Shown here piece by piece: positions 44,701 through 57,490 of a stretch of 64,000 nucleotides of DNA. How positions within the stretch are numbered: the first letter of the stretch is position 1; each line of letters starts with the position of its first letter. Origin of the DNA: Morinoia aosen (Eukaryota; Arthropoda; Malacostraca; Amphipoda; Talitridae); NCBI GenBank assembly GCA_030386875.1, contig CM059575.1, forward strand, positions 54,342,859 to 54,406,858, read 5' to 3'. A program made the position numbers and the translations under genes. The notes below the pieces were generated by a model that did not search any database, had not been told where the DNA came from, and worked only from the letters and a program-made list of their open reading frames with translations.

Positions 44701-46930
44701 ACTGAAGAAACCAATTGATACAACCTGGAGTAGAATTGACTGTACTCGAAATAATTATGAAATTAAAAATGTCCAGATGGAGACCAACATTACCACGCCA
44801 CTCTCTCCTCCAAACCCCATGAAAAGGTAATGTTCCTAAATGTTCCTGTGTTCCTATGTAGTCCATGGGTATGGATGGTCCATCTCTTCCACTGGTGCAC
44901 ACATGACTGGAGGAGGTTGCTGAGATGTGTTGATATACACATAACCCTATCGTACAGATTACGCAGGCAACGACTATATAATTGTTCTTTAGTGCTTTAG
45001 CTGTGTACTGCATAAGATTTGGAAATATGCTCATCGGTTTGTAAACAGTTTAATTGTTCATTTTATAAATGGAAAAATATATTTAAAAAGACATTACTTT
45101 CTGGAACTTTTCAACTCCTCGTGACTGCAGTCAGATGCCACGTCACGGATTCAAGCAGAGCAGATACCACCGTACTGTGATTGTTGAACGCATGCTTATT
45201 CGTTACTAGGATATTGTTTGCTCATTGTTTTTACAATCGAGCTCCAATACGACAATGCTAGAATTAAGTAAGAGGTATTACACAACTTGTGAATTTTAAA
45301 ATGTGATGTCGTTCATGTCTTCTAAGGTACTTGTAATTTTGCAATCCCGAAGAATAAAATTTATTAACACTTGCTTTTTGATGATCGAAACTATTTTTCA
45401 ACAATTCGCTCATAAACATTGAAAAAGTCTTTCGAGAGAAATGTATATGGCAAATAATAAATGTCCACACATCTAAAGTGAAGCATTAAGTGTTTAAATT
45501 TTCATGAGTATAGAATATCTTCATTATGAACCTTATTAACTAGAATGCGTTTTTTCTGCGCTATTAATGAGAGGATAATAGCTCTATAAAGTCTACGGAT
45601 ATTCAAATTCATATGTCAACGCCGGATGTTTCTGAAAGTGAGAGAGTTAACATGTATTTTATCTCGTGAAAAATGCTTCACCACCAAATGAAATTGTTAT
45701 TTTACACTATCGTATTCCATCACGTTTTACAGGATCGGGTTTCATTATTACTGTAAGCCAACATGTATGATATATTCCATTCACACTCCACCAACACATA
45801 TCATCATAAAGTCTATGAATATGTTCCAAGATCATGTCACACCCTCATGTTCCTCCGGTATTTCCCAACATGTCGCATCGTTAAGCTAAATCACCATGAT
45901 CTAAAATCATGTACCATCATTTTGATCCATCATTGCGACATCATCATGTTCCATCTCTTTGGTTCAATTTATTTAATAATCGTGTTACATTTGTTTCACC
46001 AACATGTTCCGCCATCATCAGTGAAGCGACCCACTCGGCTGACTGCTATTGAAGGTTACGTCCTTTTTGAGCAGCGCACTTCCAAAATTTAGTAATTCAA
46101 CTCAAGATACATTGTCAGCTTCATCCACCAAAGAAAGTTGAGAGCTCAGAGGAGACAATAACGGAAAAGAATTTTAAATATACAAACAAACGAACTAACA
46201 TACACGCACGCAGCAGCAAACGACTGATAGGATAGTTCTGGTGACGTGACAAGATATTGGGCTAAGAGATAATTAGTTTGCAAAGTTAAAAATATAGAAC
46301 TAAAAATCAATATTAATCTAAAATTGTTCTGAATTTTATGTACTATGATTGCTGATAAAATACCATCTATGAATCTCTGTATATTTACAAATAATTAAAT
46401 GGCTAATATCAAACTAATAAGTCCTTGAATGCGTATGAACAGATGGTTTGTATAAAGGACTATATCGCAACCGGCGACCCATTAATGGCTAATCATTAAT
46501 ATGTTAAACCATTCGCGCTCACAATCAAATTCAATCATGATGCTTTGTAATCTTGTTTCATTGACATATTATGTCGCCATGAATGTCCAATCATTCAGAT
46601 TAACGTGAGGTCAGGCTACAGTTCCAACCATGCTCGGCACCATCCTCACTCAACCATCGGAAACTAAAGTTACAAAGTTTTAAACCGTTTTTAAACCTGA
46701 TTGCTGGAAACCATAAACCAATGAAAGAGTTTGAAAAGAAGCGCTGCAGTTCAAATTAATTTCATGGGCACTTTATATTCGGTGAGCGTCTAACACGAAA
46801 TGTTTGCGCAGAGTGTGAAATGTCCCCCAAATTTTTCGAACCGCTAAATCTAGAAGCTCTGTTGAATTTCTTCCATCCTATCAGCATCTGAGGTTATTCA
46901 TGGTAAGTATATATACCTCAAAACACTTAA
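44701..46930. repeat. Half-unit B2, left part (non-coding)
   Basis: Collinear with 17.49-19.60 kb. It holds the 'ctctctcctcc' block (44,792-45,250), the ATG/CAT tract (45,720-46,030) and the 'tgctcggcac' block near 46,630. Relative to B1 it keeps about 100 extra bases around 45,335-45,460. No gene. Confidence 0.65.
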
Positions 46931-47578
46931 GGGGGACAACCCAGGGATTCTTAAATTTTGATCTGATTGTTTTAAAACTTGGCCAGTATATGTATTTCTT
47001 TGAAAAAAAAATTGTACTCGTGTAAATTTTTCGATCTAGTCTTTAGTTTTTGCAGTTTTTGGAAAAAATTCAAAAATTAGTATTTTGTTCATTTTCATTG
47101 ATATTTTTAAAAAGAATAGAAGTGAGTTTTGATGCTAGGAAAAAAGCAAGGCAGTTTTGAAATCCTTGAAACATTTATAACAAACAGAAGCTCTTCGATT
47201 TCTCAATTTGTACATTTTATGTTTTTTTTCACAGTTAAAAAAACAATTCATATATTTCATTTGGAGACCAAAAATCGCATTTCAGAAGAAACCAAAAATG
47301 AAATTAGAAAATTCATTAGCTTTAGTTTGTTTGCAACTCTTTAATGATTCCAAAATTGTCTTTGATATTTTTCTAGCATAAAAACTCATTATATTTTATT
47401 CTTTTTAAAATATCACTGTAATTAGGTAAAAAACTAATTTTTGAATTTTCTTCAAAAAATGAGGCCTAAATCGAAAAAATTACGCGAGTACAATTCGTTT
47501 TTTTTTCAAAGAAATGCATATACTGGCAAAATTTTAAAACAAACACATCAAAACTTGAAAATCGCTGGGTTGTCACCC
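46931..47578. mobile_element. TTAA-flanked MITE, copy in B2
   Basis: 648 bp, flanked by TTAA (46927-46930 and 47579-47582), with the same ends as 19,601-20,249. The shared position shows it was present before the units duplicated. Confidence 0.75.
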
Positions 47579-47582
47579 TTAA

Positions 47583-48612
47583 AATACTAGTCATCTATGT
47601 GAAGCTTAAAATAATATTGAACTTCTCTAGCAAAGTTAACCCAAGGAGCAAATACATCATTCGAAGTCCCGCTCTGACTACTGTGGACGCAATATCAAAT
47701 GTTAAACGCCGGCAGAATTGTTAAATGAAATTAGAAGTGAATTTAAATAGCTACACTTTAACTTTATTCAATTTTATCAACTACTGTCAAAGTGCATACT
47801 TTTTACTCTCGTATGAATGTAACGATTTATCGAGCCTTTCCGAACGTAATTTACCAGCCTCCCTCCCTTTGTTTGCGGCACATTCGTCACGCATTGAAAA
47901 AACAGGAGTAACCTTCGGCATTAAGAAGAAATACACAAGAAAAGGTCGAGCACTTTAATTTCCAGTAGGACTCAAACTTCCTTTTCTTCCAGCAATTATT
48001 GTAGAACGTGTCCATAGACTTCACATTTGGCTCACCCAAGCTCCCGTCCTCTGCTGAATTTTGGTATTGTTTTGCATTGATCAGAGAGACATCTAATGGC
48101 TGCCGGAATAGAAGATAAATCTAATTGTTACCAGAGAGTTTTCTGATCATGCTACCATAACATCATGATAAAAATAGCGCTGGTTTGGTGAGAAAACGAC
48201 TTATAGCGCAAATAATAAGGGTCGTTCACTGATGATACAAATTTATTTCGTGGTCAAATGACATGCTGTATTTACTGTCAAACAAACGTTATGAATTAGT
48301 TGTCAGGTTGAAAATTTTAGAAACGAATCCGATCTCGATATGATTTTAACCTTGATCAAATTTCAAGATTAAGCTCCAAATGACCACAGTAAATCTAGAA
48401 GGGATGCTCCTGACCTCCGTACGTCAATCGGTCGATAATTAATTATTAAGCGTGAAGTGCAGTTTACAAACGAGAAAATTTGCTCAAGGACGTTGACCAG
48501 TTTTTCATTTCTATTGTACAATAGGTCTAACTGAGTTTTTTTTACGTCATAACCATGAAGTTCAATCCTTATGTTGAAAAATGTTACAACATTCTATTTT
48601 TACGCCATGTTG
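47583..48612. other. Non-coding DNA shared with 20.25-21.29 kb
   Basis: No gene seen. Matches B1 throughout. Confidence 0.45.
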
Positions 48613-48614
48613 TA

Positions 48615-49168
48615 CAGGGTAAGCCAGAAGTAACTGAACATAATTGGCTAGTAAAAGAAAAACTATGAACGCTAGAAAGTTTAAACTTGTTTCATTTGAA
48701 AGAACAACATTTTTATAGTTTATCAACACCATACTTACCAACAGCGAGATAAATGTTTACAGTGTCGGGAAAGTGTTTTTCAAATCATTTGATTTCACGA
48801 TTTGATGACATCCCTCTGGCTCTTCGTTCTCCAGATTTGTCTGTAAGGCTTCTTCTTGTGGGGCTACCTTAAGTCACGAGTTCATGTAACAAATCCAACA
48901 AACTTACATGAATTTAAAAACAACATTTATTATAAATTATCTCAACTCACGCTTGATACACTGAGGAGCGTAATGGAAACGACAAAAAAAGAGCCCTAAT
49001 TTGTCAAAACAGCAGTGGCAGTCATTTAACGACATTATATTCAAAACAAAGTGTTGATAAATCATAAAAGTGCTTTACTTTCAAATATAACAAGTTACAA
49101 CTTTCTATCGTTCATTGTTTTCCTTTTATTAGCAAATTAAAGGGGTCAGTTACTTCTGGCCCACCCTA
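48615..49168 (+). mobile_element. Internally deleted mariner/Tc1 element, copy in B2
   Basis: Starts CAGGGTAAGCCAG and ends GGCCCACCCTA, with TA on both sides. The transposase remnant (48,830-49,045) is frameshifted near 48,840 and 48,985, more decayed than the B1 copy. Confidence 0.78.
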
Positions 49169-49169
49169 T

Positions 49170-50337
49170 ATAATCATGTTCCAACATTTTATTTCATCGA
49201 ATTGTTGTGTCATCATTGAAAGCACCGCACACCTTCTTGTGGCATCACCGGCCTTAGTTATTCTTCACCACTATTTTACTGAACACGAAATCAACAAGAG
49301 CACATTCAGGGTAAACGCTGGTCTTCATTTCATAATTTTCTTGACTGGTTGACATTACAGTATTAGTACAGTGTAAGGCTTTAGTGACTCCAGTGAAATA
49401 CTAGAGTGAATAACTACATATTGAAAATAATATGAGGTTCATTCTGAAAATGAATTTAAAATACATGAGTAATCCAATGCAATTAACTTCTTAGTTCCTA
49501 CACTCGAAAGAAATTTAACATTATAATATATAATTTATTACAAAATATCCGAAGCCACAGATCAAGGTAAATGTAACAGTAAAGAACCTAACGAATTATT
49601 AGAAGCATGTAGACACAATCTAACAAACAACTCCGGCAAAACTAACGATCAAATAATCCGTGCTTAATTACAGCGGACATAAGTGTGCTGCATCTTAACC
49701 CAAGTCAAAATTAAAAACTGCTGCAATAATCGTGTATCATCATTTTACTCCATCATCACGTTGCATTATTTTATTCCAACATCATGCAACATCATCATGC
49801 TTCAACATTTTAGTATATCATAAGCTTGCATGTTTCAACCTGTTATTCCATCATCATGTTGCATCATCATGTATCCTCATTTCATGCCATCATAATGTTG
49901 TGTAATGTTCTAGTATTTTACCTCATCATCATGTTGCGTCACCATTTCCAAACTACATATTGCACCTAATTATGTTGTATCATCATTTTTCAACATTTTA
50001 ATCTATCGTCATGTTAAGCAATCATAATTCATCATTTATTTCATTATCATGTTGTGTCATCAGGTTCCATTATTTCATTCAATTATCATATTGCATCATC
50101 ATGTTCCAACATTTTATATCTTGATCATATTTCAAATGTTCTACCACCATTCTGATCGGACCATCGGACATCTCGACCATCATTCTATTCCCACGAACGA
50201 AATTTCCGTGCCTCGCCAAATCTGGAAACAATGTTTAATCTGACAAATAAAGGCGCACGTGACTACTCCTCTGTTTACTGGAGCCTCCGTACAGCCAGGT
50301 GTGTGTGCGGGTTCCCATGTTAGTCGTTAAAGGTTAA
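49170..50337. other. Non-coding DNA with ATG/CAT-rich tract, B2
   Basis: Collinear with 21.86-22.92 kb. The degenerate minisatellite at 49,730-50,170 is about 100 bp longer than in B1. The 'ataaaggcgcacgtgact' island lies at about 50,245. Confidence 0.55.
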
Positions 50338-50616
50338 CATCGGCATCTTTGGGATGCTTTATTTCCAATCAAGCCTGATACATATGATCTTAGCATTGGT
50401 TTTTCAAATGTCTTATAACTAACCCTATATATAGGACACCATGACGGTTCCCCCGTAAAGCCGGTACCCATTTCCGACACCTGGGTTGAGTGGGGTATTG
50501 TGCTTGAGCTTTCCCTTATACCCAACGGGGAAAATCTCCGCGCCAGCGCTGGGAACGAACCCGCGACTTTCAGCATACAAGTCCGATCCCTTAACCGCTG
50601 TGCCAAGGAGAGCAAA
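50338..50616 (-). mobile_element. tRNA-derived SINE, head type 3, present only in unit 2
   Basis: On the minus strand the head reads 'ccttggcacagcggttaagg', with a B-box GGGTTCGTTCCC. The shared body (ccccactcaacccaggtgtc) and GGAAATAAAG end follow. The matching point in unit 1 (about 22,917) has no insertion, so this copy arrived after the duplication. Confidence 0.82.
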
Positions 50617-52204
50617 AAAATAGAAAAATAAACACCCCGTTATTTTTACCCAAATCCCTTACTGATTTTGATGTTCTGATCCAGGTAAATATTTCATTTT
50701 TTATTAACTTCAGCACAGAACTGAATTACTTCAACATGTAATCACATAAGTTGTCAACGTTGACATTTCTGCAATTATCATCCTACACAAATTGGAATCC
50801 TGCTCCTCAGTCATGACGAGCTGTCACATGGCACGATTGGTACGACGGTTGTGGCTGAGCAGTCCATTATTTCAGAGATCCAAACTTTAGATTTCAGTCT
50901 TCTAGAGTTAAAATTTGAGCTAGTTTCGCACGATATTTTCACGCACGAAATACTCAGTTTCTTACAATTAGAAGGTTTTCAAGAACTCTGAGACACTTTT
51001 TGATCATATGATCGTTTCAAATTGAAATCTCTAATGCTTTTTTATTTCATTTCGAACTCCAGACCAACTGTGAGGTACAACTCACACGCGTGTTGAGATC
51101 CATGGTGAGATATTTCTGAGTTACATGGGATGGGTAAGTTCTGTGTTTCCCGTGCATTCATAAAAACGCATAGTTTGTATCAATAGCTTTGTATTAACAG
51201 ATAGCCGTACTGAAAATATTGATAAAATTACGTCTTCTCCATCCTTTCTTTACGGCTAGTTATTTTTTGGGTGTTTGGTTGTCAAGATTGCTGACTAAGT
51301 CGGTGCATTGCATATGCAAACGAAGTAAAAATATCCGAAATTGATCCTTTGAAACTCCATTTTCATCTGTCCGAATAACTGATTCTTTGTTTTTCACATA
51401 CGCTGAAATTACTGTCTTAGAAGCAAAAAATAAAAACAAGGTATTTGTGAAAAAAACGAAGTAGTTGTAAAGAAACTTTAGTGTATCTGAAGAAAAGTAG
51501 TCAAATGCAGAGTAACTAACTGGACAAACAGGATCTGCAATACTTCAGCATTCACCCAAAAAACATTAATTTAGTGAGTTTCATTACATCAACAGTACCA
51601 ATGAAAGGCGAAATTATAAGGCCTTTTTCAAGGATTTTTTCATTACGACTCGGTGCGTAATTAAGGAAAATATTCAATGTTATATCTCATTTTTAAAAAA
51701 ATTGGAGATAGATTAGTATTTTCATTTGAAATTAGTAAAATTGTACGTAAAAAATGTGCTCTAGAAGACATTACGGAGAAATATCTGGAAATACTACGAC
51801 GTAGACCGCTTTGTTTAATATTTATTCAACTGCTTGATGAATGATGAATCCTAGTTTCTTGGAAAATTGAACATTTCAAAATTCTGTACTATGTTTGAAT
51901 CGATGTAACAGATGAGACAAATATAGACTGGTTTTATATTACAAACCATGTATTAATTTTTTATTTCTCCCAGCTAGATTAAGTTGGGCCTGTTCGGATC
52001 TGTGCCAACTCGCCTGTGCTCTACGTCGTATTTCAAAGGAATTCCAAAAATGTCAGGACATGAAGGCGGAGTGTCTTCTGAAGGAAAATGAGAAAACGAT
52101 TTGTGAACCTGAAAAAATGAGCTAAAAATAGTAAGAGGCACTTGAAATCTCTGAGACCAAATCCCATCAGACACGGATTTCGAGTTCACTTTGTGCTGCT
52201 CAGG
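50617..52204. other. Non-coding DNA of B2
   Basis: Collinear with 22.92-24.36 kb. The 'gtcatgacgagctgtcaca' island (about 50,815) is kept, but the tRNA-like stretch after it is deleted near 50,855. About 210 bp near 51,930-52,170 have no counterpart in B1 and contain nothing recognisable. Confidence 0.45.
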
Positions 52205-52313
52205 AATGTTTAGCGCTCGAAACGTCGGCGATGGAGCGAGCGTGTCTAAGGCCTGGCCACGACGTTGGGCCTATCTACGCGAGATGTTGCTGCCGGCCGC
52301 AGCTGATTTGGTA
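52205..52313. repeat. GC-rich module, copy 4 of 4
   Basis: Nearly identical to 24,358-24,466 and likewise followed by 'ccacgccgctctctcctcc' rather than a promoter. Confidence 0.7.
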
Positions 52314-52334
52314 CCACGCCGCTCTCTCCTCCAA

Positions 52335-52450
52335 ACCTTACGACAGAAAAAAGAAAATAAAAATAAAAATGTTTATTTCCAAGTTGCCACATGAGATACA
52401 TGCCAACATATTGGCTTTTAAAAGTTTCTTAATATAGGACATCCTAAAAC
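52335..52450 (-). mobile_element. Probable 3' tail of a retroposon, minus strand
   Basis: Absent from B1. The minus strand ends GGAAATAAACATTTTTATTTTT, a polyadenylation signal followed by T-rich repeats. This is typical of a severely 5'-truncated retroelement. Confidence 0.45.
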
Positions 52451-52715
52451 AAATGTTCCATACGAGGAGTACTAATTGACAAACCATCCGAGGTGTACAA
52501 GTAGATAAGCCATACGAGGCATAATAATTGACAAACTATACGAGGTGTACTAATAGACAAACTAACAGAAGTGTACTAATAGATAGACCATCCGAGGCAT
52601 ATTAATTGACAAAATATACGAGGCGTACTAATAGACAAACCATTCGTGGTGTGTTAATAGTCTAACAAAAGTTCTATACTAGGAGTACTAATTCACAAAC
52701 CATCCGAGGTGTGGT
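52451..52715. repeat. Degenerate approximately 30-bp tandem repeats
   Basis: About eight imperfect copies of 'acgaggtgtactaatagaca' with variants (catccgaggcat, attcgtggtgt). Present only in this copy of the block. Confidence 0.8.
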
Positions 52716-53084
52716 AATGTTCCTACGGCTGTGTTCCGCTCTTATCCTCAGAGATGGTATCTCTTCCAAATGTTCCACACATGTCTGGTGGAAGTTGCTG
52801 AGATGTGTTACATACTCATGTCCTTATTGTATAGACTGCTCTGCAATGATTACATAATTGTTCTTTAGTGTGTTGGAAGAATGCTACGTATGATTTGAAA
52901 ATATGCGTTACTGTTTTTAAATAGTCTAGTTGCCTTATTTAAAAAAATGAGAAGTACACTGGAAGATGCATCGGTTTCGGGAATTTTTTCACTTTTTCAC
53001 TTTAGGTGCATGCCACAGCACGGATTCAGACATTGCAGATACCGTACTGTGATTGTTGAACGCGTAGTTATAAGTTACTAGGAG

Positions 53085-53411
53085 TGTTGTATAGTGACGC
53101 TCTTGTGATATTTATGGAGGTTCCGGCTGCGGTGATTTATGAGTCTCGCTCGCTCGGAGTTTCCGGCGGAACAGCCGATGCGCGCCTGGTATTTACGAGC
53201 GCCGGATAGGTCGGTAGCGCCCCTACTGCCGGGCGGAAGTTCATTGTTCGAACTAGACTTAAGAGCAAGCTGTGTGAACTAGAGATCAGTACAATACTAG
53301 TAGTCCTGCTGTTCGTTTTGCTATCCTCTTGCCTAGTTTACGGCTAGGCTAACCGATCTACAAGTGCTGTCCAGTAAACCTTATATCTTGCTGAAATTCC
53401 AAGATATTACA
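53085..53411 (+). repeat. 5' LTR
   Basis: 327 bp, TG...CA ends. It differs from the 3' LTR at about two positions (tgcggtgat against tgcggagat, and ttatatctt against ttatatcct). The sequence right after it, 'attgacgacgaggc', is the candidate primer-binding region, but I could not assign the tRNA. Confidence 0.93.
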
Positions 53412-53480
53412 ATTGACGACGAGGCTTCGAACTTGCGAAGTGAATTTGAACTTTAAAATTAAAAGTGCTCTGAAATTAAG

Positions 53481-53990
53481 ATGGCGTATTCTACAGTCAG
53501 CTGCCCTCCGTTCGACGTGGAAGTGGAAACAGTGAGTGAATTCTTGGAGCGCTGGAAAGTACAAAGTGCAGACGCTCTTCAGAAAGCAGAAAATAATGGC
53601 GGTAAAAAAGCTAGTATTTTAATCAAAGCTTTGCCTGTAAACATAATTACTGATCTACAACGAAGAATTAAACCTACATTACTCACTGAGGCTACATATG
53701 AGGAACTTGAAGGAAAATTAACACAGCAATTTGAAATTGAAAAATCCATCGTCGGTGCATCGGTTACATTTCTAAATAAAAAACAAGGTGCTAATGAATC
53801 CATAGAAAGTTATGCTAAAACGTTAAATGACTTAGCATCTGCATGCAATTATGGTAATTGCTGTCGTGATCGTTTATTAAGAGATGCCTTCGTGGCTGGG
53901 CTACACTCAGCGCAAATTCTCAGCGCGGTTTTACAGAAGTGCGATAGCAAGTCCTTCAACGAATGCGTTGAACACGCAAAACTTATCTAA
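53481..53990 (+). pseudogene. gag, N-terminal part (capsid-like), ended by an in-frame TAA
   Basis: 169 residues from ATG 53481 with a typical retrotransposon capsid region: SESIESYAKTLNDLA-type helix, then LRDAFVAGLHSAQILSAVL. The frame stops at TAA 53988-53990 and continues open in the same frame directly after it, into the zinc-knuckle part. The stop is therefore either a disabling mutation or a suppressible codon. A mutation is the simpler reading. Confidence 0.82.
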
Positions 53991-54458
53991 CAATTAAGCT
54001 CCGACGCTCAAGATATCATTCGTGAGGATTCATCTTCATCGTATTTGACTACAGAAAAACTCCCGCCGAACTACATATGCATTCGCTGCGGAACCAAGCA
54101 AAAGCATCTTGCAAAGAATTGCTATGCTTTGAAATTGAAATGTCACACATGTGGAAAATTAGGCCACATCTCTAAGGTTTGCAAATCTACATCTGCAGCT
54201 CGGCCTCCTCCTGCTATGCCTACACGAAGGGGACCTACACAAGGAGAATTTGACGCAGCTCGCACTTACACAGTGCAGTCGGGAAGAAGCGGTTGCTGTG
54301 GCAACGTTGGGAGAGAAGACGTGTTAACGAAGAATTCACGGATGCCTCTACAGAAGAACGACGCTGTGTTGCAAAAACCTGGGAACGAAGGTGGTGACGT
54401 TAATCATCTACATGAGTGTTCTGATTATTCCCCAAATGATTCTAATTTTTTAGAGTAA
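53991..54458 (+). pseudogene. gag, C-terminal nucleocapsid part with zinc knuckles
   Basis: Same frame as the preceding fragment (first ATG 54045). It contains one canonical knuckle, CHTCGKLGHISKVC (Cx2Cx4Hx4C), preceded by a variant CIRCGTKQKHLAKNC with a five-residue spacer. A Ser/Arg/Gly-rich tail follows. It ends at TAA 54456-54458, just after the slippery site that would shift ribosomes into pol. Confidence 0.8.
54446..54452 (+). promoter_or_regulatory. Programmed -1 frameshift site T TTT TTA between gag and pol
   Basis: The heptamer TTTTTTA sits in the correct phase of the gag frame (T|TTT|TTA), four bases before the gag stop. The pol frame is exactly -1 and opens at 54446, right after its own stop TAA at 54443-54445. 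The possible slip window is thus only 54446-54455. U UUU UUA is a well-known slippery sequence in retroviruses. I did not identify a specific downstream pseudoknot. Confidence 0.72.
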
Positions 54459-55720
54459 ACACCACTGTAATTCCCGTCACTAAAGAGCCCACTATGATTG
54501 CATGCAACTTAAATAGTAAACCTGTTGAATTCCTGTTGGATAACGGCAGTGCCGTGTCAACTATACGTAAAAGAGATGCAATCAAAGTTGGTGCTGTGGT
54601 AAATCCTACATGCAGCAAAATTCTCGGGTACAGTGGTGTCTCGGTAAGCCTCCTTGGTCAAGCTTCAGTAACTGTCATGTACAAAGATGTGAGTTTTAAT
54701 CATAAGTTTCTCATTGTGGAAGATGATAGAATCAACTTACTTGGGCGAGATATTTGTTCTAAACTAAACGTAAACATTGTCATTCCTGATAAATACGACT
54801 CCATAAATAAAACGGATTGTCATAGTTTGCCGAAAAGTTTGTCGTTAAAATATGACGAATATTTGTCATCTGATTCACAGTCTAACGTTGAAGAAACAGT
54901 CCATCTTGATGTGTTGCCTAATGCAGTTCCTGTATTTTGTAAAGCACGCCCGGTTCCTGTAAGACTAAGAGACTCTGTCAAAACCGAACTGGAACGCTTG
55001 CAGAGTATGGGCAAAATCACCAAAGTGTATGATAGCCAATGGGCATCTCCTACCGTTAATGTTCTAAAGTCTGACGGCAGTGTGAGAATCTGTGGAGATT
55101 TTTCAGCTTCCATTAATAATTTTCTGAATCCAGTTCAATCTGTACTACCTGTTATTGATGATGTCATTTCTCAAGTCGGAGACGCTAAGTTTTTCTCAAA
55201 AATCGATTTGTCTAACGCGTTTTTGCAAATTCCGTTGGACGAAGAATCAAAGAAAGTTACGACCATTAACACCTCTGAAGGTCTATTTATGTACAATTAC
55301 TTACCCTATGGTCTACGTGCAAGCCCCGGCATTTTTCAAGCATTCATGAATAGGACTCTTTCTGGCATCGATAACATCATTGTGTACCAGGATGACCTCC
55401 TCATTTTGACCTCGTCATATGATGCTCATTTGGAAGTTCTTGACAAGGTCCTGTCTGTCCTAAAAAACGCTGGAATTTGCTTAAATCTGTCTAAATGTGC
55501 CTTTCTAACTGATCGTGTGTCTTATCTAGGGTACGTTTTCGATAACAAGGGTGTTCACCCTAACTCTGAGAAAGTAGAAGCTATTCTCAATGCTCCTGTT
55601 CCTAAAAACCTCAAACAGTTGCAAGCTTTCATCGGATTGTGTAACTTCTATAGTCGTTTTGTACCCAACTTTTCTAATGTCATGCATCCTCTGTATTCGC
55701 TACTTAAGAAAAATGTATAG
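54446..55720 (+). pseudogene. pol, protease and reverse transcriptase part, ended by an in-frame TAG
   Basis: The frame opens at the slippery site and its first ATG is 54494. The protease motif is FLLDNGSAVSTI, with Asn where Thr or Ser is usual after the catalytic Asp. The RT shows ARPVPVRLRDSVKTELERL, KIDLSNAFLQIPL, YNYLPYGLRASPGIFQ, the catalytic box YQDDLL, and the connection motif FIGLCNFYSRFVPNFS. The frame is closed by TAG at 55718-55720 and remains open in the same frame beyond it. Confidence 0.85.
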
Positions 55721-56545
55721 TTCCGGTGGACTCCAGAACAGGACGAAAGTGTCCAGAAAATCAAGGACATCTTTCGTTCGCATAAACCTCTAAAGTTGTT
55801 TGATCCCAATCATGAAACCCTTCTTGAAACTGATAGTTCGGGTTATGGAGTTGCTGCCATACTCATGCAACGCGTTAGTCCTTCTCATGATTGGTGTCCT
55901 GTTCAATTTACTTCAAGATCTCTAAATAGTGCAGAACAAAACTACTCTAACATTGAAAGGGAGAGCCTTAGTGTGGTTTTTGGCGTGGAGAAATTCAAGA
56001 AATTTCTACTTGGTGCTAAGTTCATTATCCATAATGATCAAAAACCTCTTTGTAAACTTTTTGCACATAACAAGGGTGTACCTCTTAACTGTTCCGCTCG
56101 AATTCAAAGATGGGCTCTTAGACTCTCCCAGTTTGACTATGTTTTCAGATATTCGAAAGGTAAATGTAACGTAAATAGCGATTGTCTCAGTAGGCTGCCA
56201 CTACCTACGACTGTAAGGGAGCTAGAACCGTACGAAATGATTTTTGCAGTGAACACTCTTGATAAAACTCCTGTCACGTGTGAAAATAGAAAAACTCATA
56301 CTGATATGGATAGCGAACTATGCCAACTTAAACAATACATAAAGTTTGGCATGCCTCCTAAACCTGATCCCAATTTTTCAAAATTTAAGAACCTGCTACC
56401 TCAGATGACCATCATGAAAGGTTGCATACTTTATAAAGAACGGGTTTTTATTCCCAAGTCACTGCGTAGTTTAGTCCTTGAAACATTTCATGATGGACAT
56501 CCTGGCATTTGTGGCATAAAATCGTTGGCCAGATCTGTTATTTAG
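55721..56545 (+). pseudogene. pol, RNase H and start of integrase, ended by an in-frame TAG
   Basis: Continues the RT frame (first ATG 55796). The RNase H motifs are LLETDSSGYGVAAIL, NIERESLSVVFGVEKF and HNDQKPL. The C-terminal part carries the FHDGHPG half of the integrase HHCC zinc finger. The TAG at 56543-56545 falls between the two His and the two Cys ligands, so this break splits the zinc finger. Confidence 0.85.
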
Positions 56546-57445
56546 TTTCCCGGAATGGACAAAACTATTGAAGACATCGTAAAATGTTGTCCCCAATGTC
56601 AATTAAATCGAGCAAAACCTAAGTCTAGAAATGTAGAATGGCCTACTCCTTCTCGTCCTTTTGAACGCATTCATGTCGATCACTTTTTCTACGAGAATAA
56701 AATTGTTTTCATTGCTGTAGATGCATTATCTAAATATATTGAATGTGAGGTGGTACCATCCACGAGTGTGTCAGATACTGTCGATGCGTTGAGAATGATT
56801 TTCAGCAGAAACGGGTTGTGTGATGTGCTCGTAAGTGACAATGCTTCTAACTTTTCATCTCAAAACTTCAAAGATTTTCTTATTTCCAACGGCATTGAGC
56901 ACCTCACACCTCCGCCCTACTCTCCAGCAAGCAATGGTCAAGCTGAGAGGGGGGTAAGAGTCATTAAAGACTTGTTGAAAAAACTATCTTCTTCCGAATC
57001 GTTCAAATCCCGTCTAGCGAAAGCATTATTTCAATCGCATTGTATTCCGCATAGTGTTACAAAAATTGTTCCCTCTGTTGCGCTGAACAATCGTAAATTT
57101 GTTACTTCCAAAGATAGAGTTCATCCTAAATTTTCTGTGTCCAGGTCTAAGCCTATGTATGTAACTCAATTTGATGTCGGGGATCATGTTCTCGCTCTGA
57201 ATTTAAGAAATGGTCCCAAGTGGTTGAAGGGAATTATTGTTAGTAAAGTTGCCGTTAATATCTTTCATGTTCAAATATTAGCATTAAATGTAATCTGGAA
57301 GAGACATTCAAATCAGCTGTTGCACAGTAGTTTGGAATCTACCGGGAGTGGAGCAGCAGAGACTCCTGTTAACAGCTCTCCTGCGCAAAATGAACCTCGT
57401 AGATCAGGCAGAATAACCAAACCTGTAATACGAATAGGTTGTTGA
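56546..57445 (+). pseudogene. pol, integrase core and C-terminal domain
   Basis: Same frame as RT and RNase H (first ATG 56555). The Cys pair CCPQC completes the zinc finger. The DDE core follows: HVDHFF (first Asp), LVSDNASNF (second Asp) and SPASNGQAERGVR (Glu). A GPY/F-like C-terminal region (VGDHVLAL...GPKWLKG) precedes RRSGRITKPV. No chromodomain or envelope gene is present. Stop at 57443-57445. Confidence 0.87.
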
Positions 57446-57476
57446 GTTCCTCCTTCCCTTTGTCACATATTCATCT

Positions 57477-57489
57477 AAAGGGAGGGAAG
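57477..57489 (+). other. Polypurine tract
   Basis: AAAGGGAGGGAAG, one base before the 3' LTR, the expected plus-strand primer site. Confidence 0.85.
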
Positions 57490-57490
57490 T

